NCBI GenBank assembly: GCA_943327965.2
Contig: CALPYQ020000060.1
Location: 1 to 7,751, forward strand
From: Singulisphaera sp. GP187
Lineage (GTDB): Bacteria; Pseudomonadota; Gammaproteobacteria; Burkholderiales; Burkholderiaceae_C
Direction of reading: 5' to 3'
DNA length: 7,751 bases
Part shown: piece by piece, positions 6,988 through 7,751 of the stretch
Layout: every line of letters begins with the position of its first letter
Position numbering within the stretch: position 1 is the stretch's first letter
Translations under genes and position numbers: made by a program
Notes under the pieces: model-generated
What the model saw: only the letters and a program-made list of their open reading frames with translations
What the model was told of the DNA's origin: nothing
Databases searched by the model: none

Positions 6988-7751
6988 ATTTGCAAAACTC
7001 ATTTTTGCATTCGCAAGCTACAAAAGGAAATTATTCCAGGCGTGAGCTTTTGAGGTTGGCTGCTGCAGTGGTGTCACCGGTTGGGTATGGCTTAACTTCA
7101 GCGCACGGTACGCTCAAGCACAACCCGTTTTCATTGGGCGTGGCCAGTGGTGCGCCCAATCACCATTCCGTGGTGCTTTGGACGCGTCTCATGCCCGACT
7201 CAAGCAGTGGCAACATGCAATTTGCCGAAGCCGATGTGTCAGTCAAGTGGGAAGTGGCGGACGACGAAAATTTCAAAATCAATCGCCGTACAGGTCAAGT
7301 GGTAGCACTGGCTGCTTTGGCCCATTCAGTCCACTTGGAGTTGGACGGCCTGCAAAGCGATCGATGGTATTTCTACCGGTTTCAATGGGGCGATGCGCAA
7401 AGCACAACCGGCCGAACGCGCACATTGCCACACCCCGAGGCCATGGTGCAAAAACTGCGTGTGGCTTATGCCTCATGTCAGCGCTGGGAGCATGGCTATT
7501 TCAGTGCCTACGACCACATGTGCCAAGAAAATCTCGACATGGTTTTGTTCTTGGGCGACTACATTTATGAATATGCGGGCGCGGCCAATGCTGTTCGCAT
7601 ACCCACAGGTGGCTGGGTCAGTAGCCTTGACGATTACCGCGAACGGTACGCGCTGAACAAAAGCGAGAAGGGCCTGCAGGCTATGCATGCGCAGTGCCCT
7701 TGGCTGGTCACATGGGACGACCACGAAGTGTCTAACGACTATGCGGGCTTA
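6975..7751 (+). CDS. phoD: PhoD-like alkaline phosphatase, Tat-exported (3' end outside window)
   Basis: This is a secreted phosphatase/phosphodiesterase of the PhoD family, which releases phosphate from organic esters outside the cytoplasm. The frame stays open to the last base, so the gene is truncated; 259 codons are visible if it starts at GTG 6975. A twin-arginine signal is present: SRRELLR (residues 21-27), a hydrophobic stretch, and a possible cleavage after TSA (43). The PhoD N-terminal domain follows (NPFSLGVASGAPNHHSVVLWT, from residue 50). The metallophosphatase core then begins: YASCQRWEHGYF with the probable metal-ligand Cys168, LGDYIYEY with Asp195 and Tyr198, and WDDHEVSNDYAG (247-258). 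PhoD binds iron and calcium through such residues. There is no in-frame ATG before the Tat motif: candidate starts are GTG 6975, TTG 6990 and TTG 7005, none with a good ribosome site. I list GTG, which overlaps the hydrolase end, but the start is uncertain. Identity is firm. Confidence 0.88.
   Translation, partial: MARLNLQNSFLHSQATKGNYSRRELLRLAAAVVSPVGYGLTSAHGTLKHNPFSLGVASGAPNHHSVVLWTRLMPDSSSGNMQFAEADVSVKWEVADDENFKINRRTGQVVALAALAHSVHLELDGLQSDRWYFYRFQWGDAQSTTGRTRTLPHPEAMVQKLRVAYASCQRWEHGYFSAYDHMCQENLDMVLFLGDYIYEYAGAANAVRIPTGGWVSSLDDYRERYALNKSEKGLQAMHAQCPWLVTWDDHEVSNDYAGL
6991..7009 (+). repeat. A/T-rich hairpin at the hydrolase-phoD junction
   Basis: TGCAAAA (6991-6997) and TTTTGCA (7003-7009) form a perfect 7-base-pair stem with a 5-base loop. 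It starts four bases after the hydrolase stop and covers or abuts two candidate phoD start codons (TTG 6990, TTG 7005). The stem is mostly A-T and would be weak. No T run follows the stem, so it does not look like a standard terminator. Confidence 0.4.

Noticed and set aside
7178..7570. Open frame of 130 codons on the plus strand within the last part of the window
   Set aside because: It lies in a different frame from the clear PhoD coding sequence and shows no domain; it is a shadow of phoD.
1..7751. Defence system, mobile element, CRISPR array or RNA gene
   Set aside because: All substantial coding frames resolve to housekeeping transport, repair and metabolic enzymes; no regularly spaced repeats, transposase, integrase or tRNA-like sequence was seen by eye.

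Overview
The window looks like chromosomal DNA from a Gram-negative betaproteobacterium, probably Burkholderiales (Comamonadaceae-like). This is inferred from the outer-membrane TonB-dependent receptor, the E. coli-like endonuclease III and overall protein flavour; no rRNA or other marker fixes the taxon. Coding density is very high. There are seven protein genes, no stretch over 100 bases lacks a gene, and I see no tRNA, rRNA, insertion sequence, phage gene or CRISPR array.

Layout. Positions 1-4215 (+ strand) hold a compact four-gene import operon: the 3' part of a BtuB-like TonB-dependent receptor (cut by the window start), a BtuF-like periplasmic binding protein, a BtuC-like FecCD-family permease and a BtuD-like ATPase. 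The last two junctions are 4-base ATGA overlaps. Together they form a complete route for a corrinoid (vitamin B12) or a similar metal chelate: outer membrane, periplasm, inner membrane, ATP hydrolysis. Positions 4231-4863 (- strand) hold nth, endonuclease III, converging on the ATPase gene with only 15 bases between stops. A 91-base divergent spacer follows. Positions 4955-7751 (+ strand) hold a fold-type I PLP aminotransferase of the LysN/2-aminoadipate transaminase type, an alpha/beta hydrolase of the epoxide hydrolase/haloalkane dehalogenase superfamily, and the 5' part of a Tat-exported PhoD-like alkaline phosphatase/phosphodiesterase that runs off the window end.

The import operon is a clear functional unit. 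The aminotransferase, hydrolase and phosphatase are close enough to be co-transcribed, but no shared pathway is evident. I found no convincing new multi-gene system. The points most worth a second look are the apparent relocation of the catalytic acid in the hydrolase, the phoD gene that has no ATG start and appears to begin inside or just after the hydrolase gene, and a small hairpin over its candidate start codons.
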